A stretch of 64,000 nt of DNA from Oceanobacter kriegii DSM 6294 (lineage in GTDB: Bacteria; Pseudomonadota; Gammaproteobacteria; Pseudomonadales; Oceanobacteraceae). The translations under genes and the position numbers were made by a program. Shown here piece after piece: positions 1-9,117 of this stretch; the first letter of the stretch is position 1, and every line of letters starts with the position of its first letter. The DNA lies in contig NZ_KE383935.1 in the NCBI RefSeq assembly GCF_000422845.1, forward strand, positions 1,976-65,975, written 5' to 3'. A model generated the notes under the pieces. The model was not told the DNA's origin. It was given only the letters and a program-made list of their open reading frames with translations, and made no database searches.

Positions 1-1971
1 CGTACTGAAACTACTGCTGAAGATACTCCTGCGAGCATTGATCTGCTGGCGGGTAGCAATGATGCAGATGGCGATACGGTCACTGTCGACTCAGCTTCTG
101 CCCTGAACGGCACGGTATCCGTGGATGCCAACGGTGTTGCTACCTACACGCCAAATTCCGACTTCAATGGCACCGACACCATCACCTACACCTTGAGTGA
201 CGGTAATGGCGGTACGGTAACCGAGACGATTACAGTCACTGTCACTGCTGAAAACGACGCTCCGACTACGCCAAGTGGCCGAACTGAAACAACCGCTGAA
301 GATACCCCGGCGTCTATTGATCTGCTGGCCGGCTCTGCCGATGTAGATGGCGACACTGTTACCGTCGACTCCGCCTCGGCTCTTAACGGTACCATCACCG
401 TCGATGCCAACGGCGTTGCGACCTATACGCCGAATCCGGACTTCAACGGCACCGATACCATCACCTACACCGTGAGTGACGGTAACGGCGGCACCACGAC
501 GGAAACCATCACGGTAACGGTTACTGCTGAAAACGATGCCCCAACCAACAGCACCAGTGGCCGTACGGAAACCGTAACGGAAGACACCCCAGCGGCTATT
601 GATCTGCTGGATGGCATTACGGATGCCGACGGTGATGCCCTGACCTTAGACGCGGCAGATGCGCTGAACGGCACGGTTACGGTGGATGACAATGGCGTAG
701 CAACCTACACCCCGAATCCGGACTTTAATGGCACCGACACCATCACCTACACCGTGAGTGACGGTAACGGCGGTACCACGACGGAAACCATCACGGTTAC
801 CGTCACCGCTGAAAACGATGCCCCAACCAACAGCACCAGCGGTCGCACTGAGACCGTAACGGAAGACACCCCTGCGGCTATTGATCTGCTGGATGGCATT
901 ACGGATGCCGACGGCGATGCCCTGACCGTAGACGCTGCAGATGCGCTGAACGGCACGGTCACGGTAGATGACAATGGCGTAGCCACCTACACGCCGAACC
1001 CGGACTTCAACGGCACCGACACCATCACTTACACCGTGAGTGACGGTAATGGCGGCACCACGACGGAAACCATCACGGTTACCGTCACCGCTGAAAACGA
1101 TGCCCCAACCAACAGCACCAGCGGTCGCACGGAAACCGTAACGGAAGATACTCCGGCGGCTATTGATCTGCTGGATGGCATTACGGATGCCGACGGTGAT
1201 GCCCTGACCGTGGACACTGCAGATGCCCTGAACGGCACGGTCACGGTGGATGACAACGGCGTTGCCACCTACACGCCAAACCTGGACTTCAACGGCACGG
1301 ATACCATCACCTACACCGTGAGTGACGGTAGCGGCGGTACCACTACTGAAACCATTACAGTCACCGTCACCGCTGAAAACGATGCGCCAACCAGCAGCAC
1401 CAGCGGCCGCACCGAAACCGTGACGGAAGACACTCCGGCGGCTATCGACCTGTTGGATGGCATTACGGATGCCGACGGTGATGTTCTGACCGTAGACGCG
1501 GCAGATGCGCTGAACGGTACGGTCACGGTAGATGACAACGGCGTTGCCACCTACACGCCAAACCCGGACTTCAACGGCACGGATACCATCACCTACACCG
1601 TGAGTGACGGTAGCGGCGGTACCACTACTGAAACCATTACAGTCACCGTCACCGCTGAAAACGATGCGCCAACCAGCAGCACCAGCGGCCGCACCGAAAC
1701 CGTGACGGAAGACACTCCGGCGGCTATCGACCTGTTGGATGGCATTACGGATGCCGACGGTGATGTTCTGACCGTAGACGCGGCAGATGCGCTGAACGGT
1801 ACGGTCACGGTAGATGACAACGGCGTAGCCACTTACACGCCAAATCCGGACTTCGTTGGTGAAGACACCATCACTTACACCGTTGATGACGGCAATGGGG
1901 GCACCATTACCGAAACCATCACCGTGATTGTGGAAGGTGTAAACGACAATCCGGTTGTTGCGGATCTCGAT
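1..1971 (+). repeat. Seven tandem coding repeats, 282-bp period
   Basis: Units begin at 1, 280, 562, 844, 1126, 1408 and 1690; the first is 279 bp and the others 282 bp. Bases 1284-1544 are identical to 1566-1826 (261 bp with no difference). This points to recent unit duplication or gene conversion and makes the array prone to copy-number change and assembly collapse. Confidence 0.9.
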
Positions 1972-2955
1972 AATGTGTCGGTGGAGGAAGACACCCAGGT
2001 TGAGATCGACATTACCGATCAAATCTCTGATCCGGACGGCACCACTCCGCGTATTGAGGAAGTCACCGCAGGTGCCGGAACCGCAGAGGTGTCTGAAGAC
2101 GGCACCATCACTTACACACCACCTGAGGATTTCACCGGCACCGATACCATCGAGCTGGTAATCACCGATGACGAAGGTGGCCAGACAACCACCACCATCG
2201 TGGTGGATGTCACCCCGGTCAACGATGCACCGGTTGTCGACAACAATCCTGATGTTGTGGAAGTGGTGGCTGCCGAGCCAATCGAGATCGATCCGATCAC
2301 GATTGTATCCGACCCGGATGGCGACGAACTGACGCTCGAATCGGCCACGTCTGACCAGGGTACCGTCGAGATTACCGACGACAACACCATCATTTTCACC
2401 CCCGATCCTGACAGCAGCGGTGAAGGCATCATTGAGTTCACTGTGACCGATGGCGAAACCACCGTTACCGGCACGATCCCGGTCGACATTGATGGTCCTG
2501 CGTTTGTCACAGAGGCTCAAGATTCAGACAGTGACATTCCTGTCCCGGAAGCGGCAGAACAGGTTGAACTGCAATTGGACGACTATTCTGAAGTATTACT
2601 ACAGGCCGTTGACGGCGTGAAACGTCTGAACGGTTTGGCCGACCTCAGCAGTGGTTCTCCGACTGCCGCTTTGGTGGCCAGCCTGGGGAATGGTGATACT
2701 CAAACGGTTGAGCTGGGAGCCACAGATAACAACATCATGCAGCAGGCCGTGGGCGACTTGAATGAAAGTGCCCGTACGCCGCTGGATGTCACGGAAGACG
2801 TTGCAGGCATCAGTGATACGGATGCCGCAGAAACCATTGAGCAGCGCGGTACACCGTCGGAACAGTTGGCCAAAGCGCCACTGGGACGCCAGTTGGAAAC
2901 CGCCGATAACCAAACCCGAGAGGCTATGGAACGAATCTATAAAATTCTGAGTTAA
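1..2955 (+). CDS. Giant tandem-repeat surface/secreted protein, 3' end (5' end outside window)
   Basis: The frame is open from the first base, so 984 C-terminal residues of a larger protein are visible. Residues 1 to about 655 are seven Ig/cadherin-like beta-sandwich units of 93-94 residues, each with EDTPA, D-x-DGD and NGVATYTPNPDF motifs, as in Cadherin-5/tandem-95 repeat adhesins. Two or three more diverged units reach about residue 835. The last 150 residues are non-repetitive, acidic then helical (ending MERIYKILS). No RTX nonapeptides are visible, unlike classical type I adhesins. Five genes for export-like machinery follow from 27 bp downstream, which makes this the probable cargo. The Asp-rich loops suggest calcium binding (inference). 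Family call is confident; adhesion or biofilm function is inferred. Confidence 0.85.
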   Translation, partial: RTETTAEDTPASIDLLAGSNDADGDTVTVDSASALNGTVSVDANGVATYTPNSDFNGTDTITYTLSDGNGGTVTETITVTVTAENDAPTTPSGRTETTAEDTPASIDLLAGSADVDGDTVTVDSASALNGTITVDANGVATYTPNPDFNGTDTITYTVSDGNGGTTTETITVTVTAENDAPTNSTSGRTETVTEDTPAAIDLLDGITDADGDALTLDAADALNGTVTVDDNGVATYTPNPDFNGTDTITYTVSDGNGGTTTETITVTVTAENDAPTNSTSGRTETVTEDTPAAIDLLDGITDADGDALTVDAADALNGTVTVDDNGVATYTPNPDFNGTDTITYTVSDGNGGTTTETITVTVTAENDAPTNSTSGRTETVTEDTPAAIDLLDGITDADGDALTVDTADALNGTVTVDDNGVATYTPNLDFNGTDTITYTVSDGSGGTTTETITVTVTAENDAPTSSTSGRTETVTEDTPAAIDLLDGITDADGDVLTVDAADALNGTVTVDDNGVATYTPNPDFNGTDTITYTVSDGSGGTTTETITVTVTAENDAPTSSTSGRTETVTEDTPAAIDLLDGITDADGDVLTVDAADALNGTVTVDDNGVATYTPNPDFVGEDTITYTVDDGNGGTITETITVIVEGVNDNPVVADLDNVSVEEDTQVEIDITDQISDPDGTTPRIEEVTAGAGTAEVSEDGTITYTPPEDFTGTDTIELVITDDEGGQTTTTIVVDVTPVNDAPVVDNNPDVVEVVAAEPIEIDPITIVSDPDGDELTLESATSDQGTVEITDDNTIIFTPDPDSSGEGIIEFTVTDGETTVTGTIPVDIDGPAFVTEAQDSDSDIPVPEAAEQVELQLDDYSEVLLQAVDGVKRLNGLADLSSGSPTAALVASLGNGDTQTVELGATDNNIMQQAVGDLNESARTPLDVTEDVAGISDTDAAETIEQRGTPSEQLAKAPLGRQLETADNQTREAMERIYKILS

Positions 2956-2982
2956 ACCCTGACACAGGGAAGGGGTGCTGCT

Positions 2983-4758
2983 TTGCGGCCGACCACTGGA
3001 ATACTGCTTACCACATCAGTCCTGATGCTGGCGGGCTGTGCAACCAAAATGCCTGAGATCGACTACGGTCAGCAGGCATTGGAAGCCTACGACCGGGTTG
3101 ATGCAATCATTGCCAAACAGGAACCGGTCGAAGGCGCCATTGGCTTGTACGAAGCCATGGCGCGGGCACTCAAATACAACCTCGATGAAAAGATCGAAGA
3201 AGCATCCATGCTGTATCGAACCGAGCAAATGGAGTCGGTACGGCTTGGCATGCTGCCAATCATTCAGGGTAATGCCCAGTGGGGTGGCCGTAGCAACAAG
3301 GCGGCGTCCAGCTCGGAATCCCTGCGTACCGGTACGGAATCGCTCGAACCCTCGTTTTCCAGCCCGCAGCAAGGTTACACCGCCGATCTGACGGCCAGCT
3401 GGAGCTTGCTGGATTTTGGCTTTGCCTACATTCAATCCCAGCAAGCGGAAGACGAACTCACCATTGCCCGTCAGCAACGGCGTAAGGTGATTAACCGCAT
3501 TCTGGAAGATGTCCGTACGTCATACTGGCGTGCGGTCTCGGCCGAGCGGACCCAACAGCGTCTGTTGAAGCTGGAAGCCGATGCCATTCAGGCGTTGGGT
3601 AAAGCCCAGGAGCTGGAACAGCGTGGACGGGTGTCACCGCTGGTGGTGCTGGCGTATCAACGCGAATTGCTGCAAATCCAGGCCAACGTACAAAAACTGC
3701 AACGGGAACTGCTGCTGTCCAAGCGTCAGCTGGCGGCCCTGATGAACCTGTCTCCCAACGAACGCTTTTCACTGGAATTACCAAGCCGCAGCGAAGTGGC
3801 CCCCGACCTGCCCGGTTCTGCCACCCAAATGGTGCTGATTGGCCTCAGATACCGCTCGGAGCTGGCCGAATCCTTTCTGCGCCGTCGAATCAACGAAAAA
3901 GAACAGCAGCTGGCATTGGTGAAAGCCTTGCCCAGCTTCACCTCGGTATTCGGCCTGAACTACGACAGCAACCCGTTCCTGTACAACAACCAATGGCAAA
4001 GCTACAGCGCCCGTGTGTCCTGGGATCTGATGTCGCTGTTCCGCTATCCATCGGAACGCGATGCGGCCAAAGGCGAGGGCAATTTGCTGCTGGCCCGTGA
4101 GAACTCACTGGTGATGGCCATCATGACCCAGATTCATGTGGCACGGGCCCGCTTTATTCGCATGAGTCATGAGCTGCGCACCATTCGCCTGAAGCACGAA
4201 GTGCAGTCGCGCATCCTGCAGCTGAGCCAATCCCAGGCCAACGTCGGCTTTCTGGGTCAACAGGATCTGGTGAAGGAATACATGACCAGCATTCTGACCG
4301 AAGTGGAATACGACGCGGCCTTCGCTGACTTGCAAAACGCCTACGCCAACCTCTATGCCTCCATGGGTCTGGATAACTTTGCCTTTGATCCAAACAGCGG
4401 CGAAAGCGTCACTGACCTGGCCGCGCGGCTGGAAGACCACTGGACCGAGCAGGCCATCACCCTGCCAGAGCCTCCCAAACGCATCCCGCAGTTGGATGAA
4501 CAGATAGAAGCGGAAAACAGCGCCTCCATGAGCGCCGTCGGCGGGCAGGGCAACCTCAGCGACGCAGAATTCCAAAAGCGGTTACAGGCTTTTCTGGGCG
4601 AAAACGCCGAACAACCGGATTCAGTTACTGACCCGGATGCCGATATAGAAGATGAGACCGACGATGACGCGGCTCGTGATGAATCGCTCAAGCAAGGTAA
4701 CGACAGCGACGTGTCATTTGATCGCCGTCGACTGCAATTCCAGAATGGAGACAACTGA
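2983..4758 (+). CDS. TolC-family outer-membrane channel lipoprotein
   Basis: 591 residues from a TTG start with an AGGGAAGGGG ribosome-binding site just upstream; no better start precedes the signal. The N-terminus is a lipoprotein signal with lipobox LAGC (Cys at about residue 19). The body is long alpha-helical coiled-coil segments typical of TolC/OEP proteins, with paired helical repeats around residues 65-260 and 270-460. The C-terminus (about 490-591) is an acidic, low-complexity periplasmic extension. Expected role: outer-membrane exit duct for the repeat protein encoded upstream. It overlaps the next gene by one base (TGATG), indicating translational coupling. An efflux role is the alternative, but the adjacent giant protein favours secretion. 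Confidence 0.85.
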   Translation: MRPTTGILLTTSVLMLAGCATKMPEIDYGQQALEAYDRVDAIIAKQEPVEGAIGLYEAMARALKYNLDEKIEEASMLYRTEQMESVRLGMLPIIQGNAQWGGRSNKAASSSESLRTGTESLEPSFSSPQQGYTADLTASWSLLDFGFAYIQSQQAEDELTIARQQRRKVINRILEDVRTSYWRAVSAERTQQRLLKLEADAIQALGKAQELEQRGRVSPLVVLAYQRELLQIQANVQKLQRELLLSKRQLAALMNLSPNERFSLELPSRSEVAPDLPGSATQMVLIGLRYRSELAESFLRRRINEKEQQLALVKALPSFTSVFGLNYDSNPFLYNNQWQSYSARVSWDLMSLFRYPSERDAAKGEGNLLLARENSLVMAIMTQIHVARARFIRMSHELRTIRLKHEVQSRILQLSQSQANVGFLGQQDLVKEYMTSILTEVEYDAAFADLQNAYANLYASMGLDNFAFDPNSGESVTDLAARLEDHWTEQAITLPEPPKRIPQLDEQIEAENSASMSAVGGQGNLSDAEFQKRLQAFLGENAEQPDSVTDPDADIEDETDDDAARDESLKQGNDSDVSFDRRRLQFQNGDN

Positions 4759-5597
4759 TGAAACACGTGTTAGCGCTACTGATGTTGCTGGTGCCGCTGG
4801 CCGTGCAGGCCGATCGGGTACTGCAAGACGGTGGTCTGGTAGAGCCATTACGGCCCTATCTGTACGACTTCGAACAGCAGCGAAATCCATTTGTGGGTAA
4901 CGTCACACGGGGCGTACTGCGCTCCACCCGTTCGTCGACCCTGTCGGCGCAAATCAACAGCCAGGTACTGAATGTTCCTTACCGCGAAGGTAAACCCTTT
5001 TCCAAGGGCGACTTGCTGGTGGTGTTTGACTGCGCCTTGCCGGAGGCCCGCCTGAAGGCGGCAACCGAAGCCGCCGAAGTGCTGCGCAACCGCATGCTGA
5101 TCTCGCAGGAACTGGCCAACTTCCAGTCGATTGGTTCCTACGAGCTATTGGAAGCGGAGTCTGCCTATCGTCAGGGAATCTCCGAACAGGAGGCACTGCA
5201 AATTCAGGCCAACCACTGCGAAGTGCGAGCGCCGTACTCCGGACGCGTTCAAAAATGGCTGATCATGCCTTACGAACTGGCAGCTCCGAACCAGCCATTG
5301 ATTGAGATCGTTGATACTCGCCGGCTGGAAATTGAACTCATCATCGACTCGGTACGACTGCCTGATGTGCTGAAGTCGCCTGAGTTTGAGTTCACCGTCG
5401 ACGAAACCGGTACGGTTCTTAAAGGCAAGGTGGTGCGCAGCCTGCCGGAAGTCGATCCCATCAGTAAAACCGTCAAGGTTATTGGCCGTATTCAGGGGGC
5501 GTTTGCCAGCACGGAATTGCCGGGTATGAGCGGCACGGCAACCTTCGATTTACAGGAAACCGCTGCATTGAGGCAGCCGCCAGCGGCGGGGGAGTGA
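4758..5597 (+). CDS. Periplasmic adaptor (HlyD/RND-type membrane fusion protein)
   Basis: 279 residues. A cleavable signal peptide (MKHVLALLMLLVPLAVQA) is followed by a short adaptor: a lipoyl half-motif near residues 55-85 (LNVPYREGKPFSKGDLLVVFDC), a short helical hairpin (about 95-150), the second lipoyl half (about 152-185, NHCEVRAPYSGRVQKW) and a beta-barrel domain to about 260. It is shorter than typical HlyD (about 400-480) and has no membrane anchor. It probably links the TolC-like duct to the inner-membrane proteins encoded downstream. It is translationally coupled to the gene before it and lies 3 bp from the gene after. Confidence 0.85.
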   Translation: MKHVLALLMLLVPLAVQADRVLQDGGLVEPLRPYLYDFEQQRNPFVGNVTRGVLRSTRSSTLSAQINSQVLNVPYREGKPFSKGDLLVVFDCALPEARLKAATEAAEVLRNRMLISQELANFQSIGSYELLEAESAYRQGISEQEALQIQANHCEVRAPYSGRVQKWLIMPYELAAPNQPLIEIVDTRRLEIELIIDSVRLPDVLKSPEFEFTVDETGTVLKGKVVRSLPEVDPISKTVKVIGRIQGAFASTELPGMSGTATFDLQETAALRQPPAAGE

Positions 5598-5600
5598 GGC

Positions 5601-6983
5601 ATGGGAAACATGAATACAGGTGCCAGCGACAACAGCGCCCGCCCAGCGGCAAATCAGGCGGCGATGTCGGCAATGAAACTGCTGGCCTTCGAAGCCGATG
5701 TACGTCAGCAAAGCACCCGTGACGACTTGCTCGGGCATCTGCTGAACCAGTCGCGCTCTGTGTTGGACTGCAATCAGGTCATGCTTCTGCGGCCATCCGG
5801 TCGCGGCTGGCATGTGGAACGCGCCTCCGATGTCCGCAGTGTGGATTCCAGTTCGGAGCTGGTCAGCACGGTAGAACATCTGGTGAAAGAGAGCTGGGAT
5901 CTCCGGGGAACCGATGAAAGCCGGCTTGAATTTACTCTCGAAGGTGACCAGAAGGGCGTCTCTGAATATCCCTTTCCTTATGGCTGCCTGACCTGTCTGG
6001 GCGATGCCGAGAACCCCAACACCCTGCTGGTGCTGTTTCTGCGGGAAACCCCATTCAATGAGCAGCAGAAGGCCCTTATCGAACGACTGTCTGACGTCTA
6101 CGGACACGCGCTGACGGCGGTGTCCGGCCGTCGTCATTTTGGCAGTGGCGGCAGTTCGAGCCGTTGGTGGCGACGTGGTTTGTTGCTGTTTGCCATCGCG
6201 GTTGCCTGCATTCCGGTGCATCTGTCGGTACTGGCGCCCGTCACCGTATTGCCCGCCGATGGCTGGCAGCTGAAGTCGCCGCTTAATGGGGTCATCCGCC
6301 GTATGAACGTGGCCCCCAATGAGACGGTAAAAGCCGGTGACCTGTTGCTGGAATTTGAAGACCTGGAGCTGCGCAGCAGCGCCAGTCTGGCACGGCAGGA
6401 GCGGGCTATTGCCAAAGCCCGGGCCGAGCAAGTCAACGTTGAAGCCTTCTCCAGTCAGGACGCTGCTTATCTGTTGCCGATTCGACAGGCCGAGTACCTG
6501 CTGGCGGAAGAAAAGGCGCGCTATACCGAAGCCAAGTTCAAACAAGCCCGTATCTACGCGCCGATGGACGGCATGGTGATGTACTCCTCTCGTCGGGATT
6601 GGGAAGGCAAAAGCGTGATGGTTGGGGAAGAAATCCTGCAGGTTGCGACAGGTAAGAAGATTCGCTTCGCCATTGACCTGCCAACCTCGTCTGCGGTGCA
6701 GGTCAGTACCGGACAATCGGTGCGGGTGTTGTTGAACGACAGCCTCAATGGCGGCTTACCCGCCAAGCTGACGGTCATCAGCTACAGCCCGGTGGTGTCG
6801 GACGCTGGCGGTATGGTGTATCGGCTGATGGCTGAGCTGGATCAATCGCGTTTGCAGGCCGATGCTCCCTTACCGCGACTGGGCAGTCAGGGAACCGCGC
6901 ATTTAACCGGCGAGCGGGTACCTCTGATTTATCAGTTGGTACGCCACCCTTTGCAACTGCTGCGTCAGCAGATCGGGTGGTGA
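5601..6983 (+). CDS. GAF-like domain fused to inner-membrane HlyD-type adaptor
   Basis: 460 residues. Residues about 20-175 form an alpha/beta cytoplasmic domain resembling GAF sensors. A single transmembrane segment follows (about 192-212, GLLLFAIAVACIPVHLSVLA). The periplasmic part has a lipoyl domain (SPLNGVIRRMNVAPNETVKAG), a short coiled-coil hairpin and a barrel (about 215-440). A sensor domain on the cytoplasmic face of a membrane-fusion protein is unusual and could gate export by a ligand or by the partner protease (inference). The gene sits 3 bp after the previous and 3 bp before the next, so it is clearly one operon. GAF assignment is by pattern only. Confidence 0.75.
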   Translation: MGNMNTGASDNSARPAANQAAMSAMKLLAFEADVRQQSTRDDLLGHLLNQSRSVLDCNQVMLLRPSGRGWHVERASDVRSVDSSSELVSTVEHLVKESWDLRGTDESRLEFTLEGDQKGVSEYPFPYGCLTCLGDAENPNTLLVLFLRETPFNEQQKALIERLSDVYGHALTAVSGRRHFGSGGSSSRWWRRGLLLFAIAVACIPVHLSVLAPVTVLPADGWQLKSPLNGVIRRMNVAPNETVKAGDLLLEFEDLELRSSASLARQERAIAKARAEQVNVEAFSSQDAAYLLPIRQAEYLLAEEKARYTEAKFKQARIYAPMDGMVMYSSRRDWEGKSVMVGEEILQVATGKKIRFAIDLPTSSAVQVSTGQSVRVLLNDSLNGGLPAKLTVISYSPVVSDAGGMVYRLMAELDQSRLQADAPLPRLGSQGTAHLTGERVPLIYQLVRHPLQLLRQQIGW

Positions 6984-6986
6984 GCT

Positions 6987-9113
6987 ATGGCAACCAGCTT
7001 CAGCCTGACCGAAGGCTTGCAGGGAGCGACCCGGCAAGCCGCGTCGCAACAGGACCCGCGTGACTTTGAACCCTTGCCGCCACTGCGCCAGGAGCTGCGT
7101 CTGGAAGCTGCTCCGGCCGCTCGTGACGGCAGTCGACGCTGGCACTTGTTCGATCCACTGAATAATCGATTTTTTATCGTTTCTGAACTCGATGTGCAGT
7201 TATTGCGTTATTTCGGCGATATGACCCGTGACTCCGTCATTCGGGCGCTGGAAAACGAAGGCTACGACGATGCCCGCAACCGCTTGCAAAGCCTGGAAGA
7301 GTTCCTGGTCGATAACGGCTTGCTGGTGGATCACCGCCCGGCGGAGCCAACACCGGTGTCCCCGGCGGTGTACATCCCGCTGTGGGACCCGAAACCGTTT
7401 TTGGCGCCGTTTGCCAGCTGGCACAAGCGCCAGTGGCGGGTGTACATGCTGGGTTGGAAGATTCTGACACTGGTCGCACTGTTGTTGATTTCTGAACAGT
7501 GGCAGGAGTTTCTCGACACCTTCTCCTACTTTTTTAATTGGCTGGGCCTGCTGGCGTATTTGTTGGCTCTGGTTGTGCTGAAGCTGGTGCACGAAATGGG
7601 TCATGCGCTGGCCGCCATGCGCAGCGGGGCACCGCCCGGCAAGATCGGGGTGGCGTTTATCTTTGGCTTCCCGATGGCCTACACCGAACTGGATGGTGTG
7701 GCCCGAATTCGCAGCCGTCGCAAACGCATGATGGTGGCCGCCGGTGGCGTGTACGCTGAAACCATGGTGGCAGGCATGGCCTTGCTGGCCTGGGCGGTAC
7801 TACCGGACGGCGTGATGCGCAGTCTGGCGTTTGTGCTGGCTACCACCAGTTTGGCGACGTCCTTGCTGATCAATATGAACCCCTTGTCGCGTTTTGACGG
7901 CTACTACTTTTTGGCCGACTGGTGGGGCAAGGAAAACCTGCAAACCCGCTCTCTGGAACTGCTGCGCTGGCGCGTCGCCAGTCTGTTTTTGGGCCACAAG
8001 GCCATGGCCAGTGTGCCCGATGCCACTGACGATCCGGACAAGCGCTGGATGTTGCTGTACGGCTGTGGTGTCTGGCTTTACCTGATGCTGGTGATGTCGA
8101 GTCTGGGGTACCTGATTTATGAATTTATTGCGGTTTGGTTGGGCCTGTTGGCCTGGGGAGCGATTGCTGTGAAATTTTTGATCATGCCGCTGGCTCGTCT
8201 GACAGGGTCCGGTTGGCAGCAGCGCCGGGCCATGTCGATTCGCCGCAAAGTGATTCTGCTGGGGCTGTTCGGAGCTTTTCTGGCGGGCATCTTTATGCCG
8301 CTGGACGATCGGCTGGTGGCACCGGCCGTTGCACGCTACGAATTGCAGCATCGTTTTCTGGTGCCCCACGACAGTCGGGTCACGTCGTTGCGGGTCGCCA
8401 ATGGTGAGTGGGTAGAAGCCGGTCAGCTGTTGCTGACACTGGAGTCGCCAGCGCTTGAGCACCAGCTCAGAACTGCTCGACTGGACGGCGAGTTGATTCG
8501 TCGGCGCATGCACCGGGCCTCCGCAACCGATCTGGACCGGGTCGAGTGGCAGGTGCTGAACGAGCAAATCCAGCAGGCCAGTGTCGAGATTGAGGCCATC
8601 CAGAACCAGATGCGGGCCTTGCGGGTGGTTGCCACGGCGGCGGGACGGGTTGAAAACCTGCCATTGCAACTGAAGCCGGGTGACTGGCTGGCAAAAGACA
8701 GCGAGCTGCTGGAAATCAAGAATCCGGCGGTGGTGGAAGTGTTGGCCTATGTGCCGGAAAACTACATGAGTCGGCTGCGTGACGGCGTCGAAGGGCTGTT
8801 TATTGCCAACGACCCTGAATTACCGCCGCTGGCAGCCAGCCTGCAGCAGGTGGATGCTGCTGCGGTGGAATCCCTTGCGGAGCTGCAACTCAGCTCTAAT
8901 TTTGGTGGCCCGGTAGCGGCCTACCAAAACGCCGACGGAGCTCAGGTTCCGGTGCAGGCGTTGCACATTGGCCGCTTGACGGCGGCCGGCAGCGATTGGC
9001 CAGCGGATTTGTCGCTGACCGGAAAAATAAACATTCAGGTAGATGCGGTATCTGTTTGGCAGCGAGTGGCCCGCCACGTGTGGAGCATCCTGCTGACGGA
9101 TCTGGAGGGATAG
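6987..9113 (+). CDS. PqqD-like / M50 zinc metalloprotease / HlyD fusion membrane protein
   Basis: 708 residues. Residues about 45-120 resemble a PqqD-like winged helix (FDPLNNRFFIVSELDVQLLRYF). A multi-span membrane region follows with the M50 motif HEMGH (about residues 203-207) and the second motif NPLSRFDGYYF (about 296-306) carrying the expected Asp. Further transmembrane helices run to about 440. The C-terminal 270 residues are periplasmic lipoyl/barrel segments of HlyD type (VTSLRVANGEWVEAGQ, then VVATAAGRVENLPLQLKPGDW). The layout matches YydH-like putative peptide zinc metalloproteases. Both catalytic motifs look intact. Its position suggests it processes the exported protein or a partner, or builds the inner-membrane platform. 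Confidence 0.8.
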   Translation: MATSFSLTEGLQGATRQAASQQDPRDFEPLPPLRQELRLEAAPAARDGSRRWHLFDPLNNRFFIVSELDVQLLRYFGDMTRDSVIRALENEGYDDARNRLQSLEEFLVDNGLLVDHRPAEPTPVSPAVYIPLWDPKPFLAPFASWHKRQWRVYMLGWKILTLVALLLISEQWQEFLDTFSYFFNWLGLLAYLLALVVLKLVHEMGHALAAMRSGAPPGKIGVAFIFGFPMAYTELDGVARIRSRRKRMMVAAGGVYAETMVAGMALLAWAVLPDGVMRSLAFVLATTSLATSLLINMNPLSRFDGYYFLADWWGKENLQTRSLELLRWRVASLFLGHKAMASVPDATDDPDKRWMLLYGCGVWLYLMLVMSSLGYLIYEFIAVWLGLLAWGAIAVKFLIMPLARLTGSGWQQRRAMSIRRKVILLGLFGAFLAGIFMPLDDRLVAPAVARYELQHRFLVPHDSRVTSLRVANGEWVEAGQLLLTLESPALEHQLRTARLDGELIRRRMHRASATDLDRVEWQVLNEQIQQASVEIEAIQNQMRALRVVATAAGRVENLPLQLKPGDWLAKDSELLEIKNPAVVEVLAYVPENYMSRLRDGVEGLFIANDPELPPLAASLQQVDAAAVESLAELQLSSNFGGPVAAYQNADGAQVPVQALHIGRLTAAGSDWPADLSLTGKINIQVDAVSVWQRVARHVWSILLTDLEG

Positions 9114-9117
9114 TCCT

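Noticed and set aside
1-1971. Possible VCBS/RTX toxin with calcium nonapeptide repeats
   Set aside because: No GGxGxDxUx repeats are visible in the window; the units are cadherin/Ig-like.
646-2520. Long minus-strand open frame (624 codons) inside the repeat protein
   Set aside because: It is a mirror of the low-stop-codon repeat DNA, its translation repeats with the same period, and it lacks any family features.
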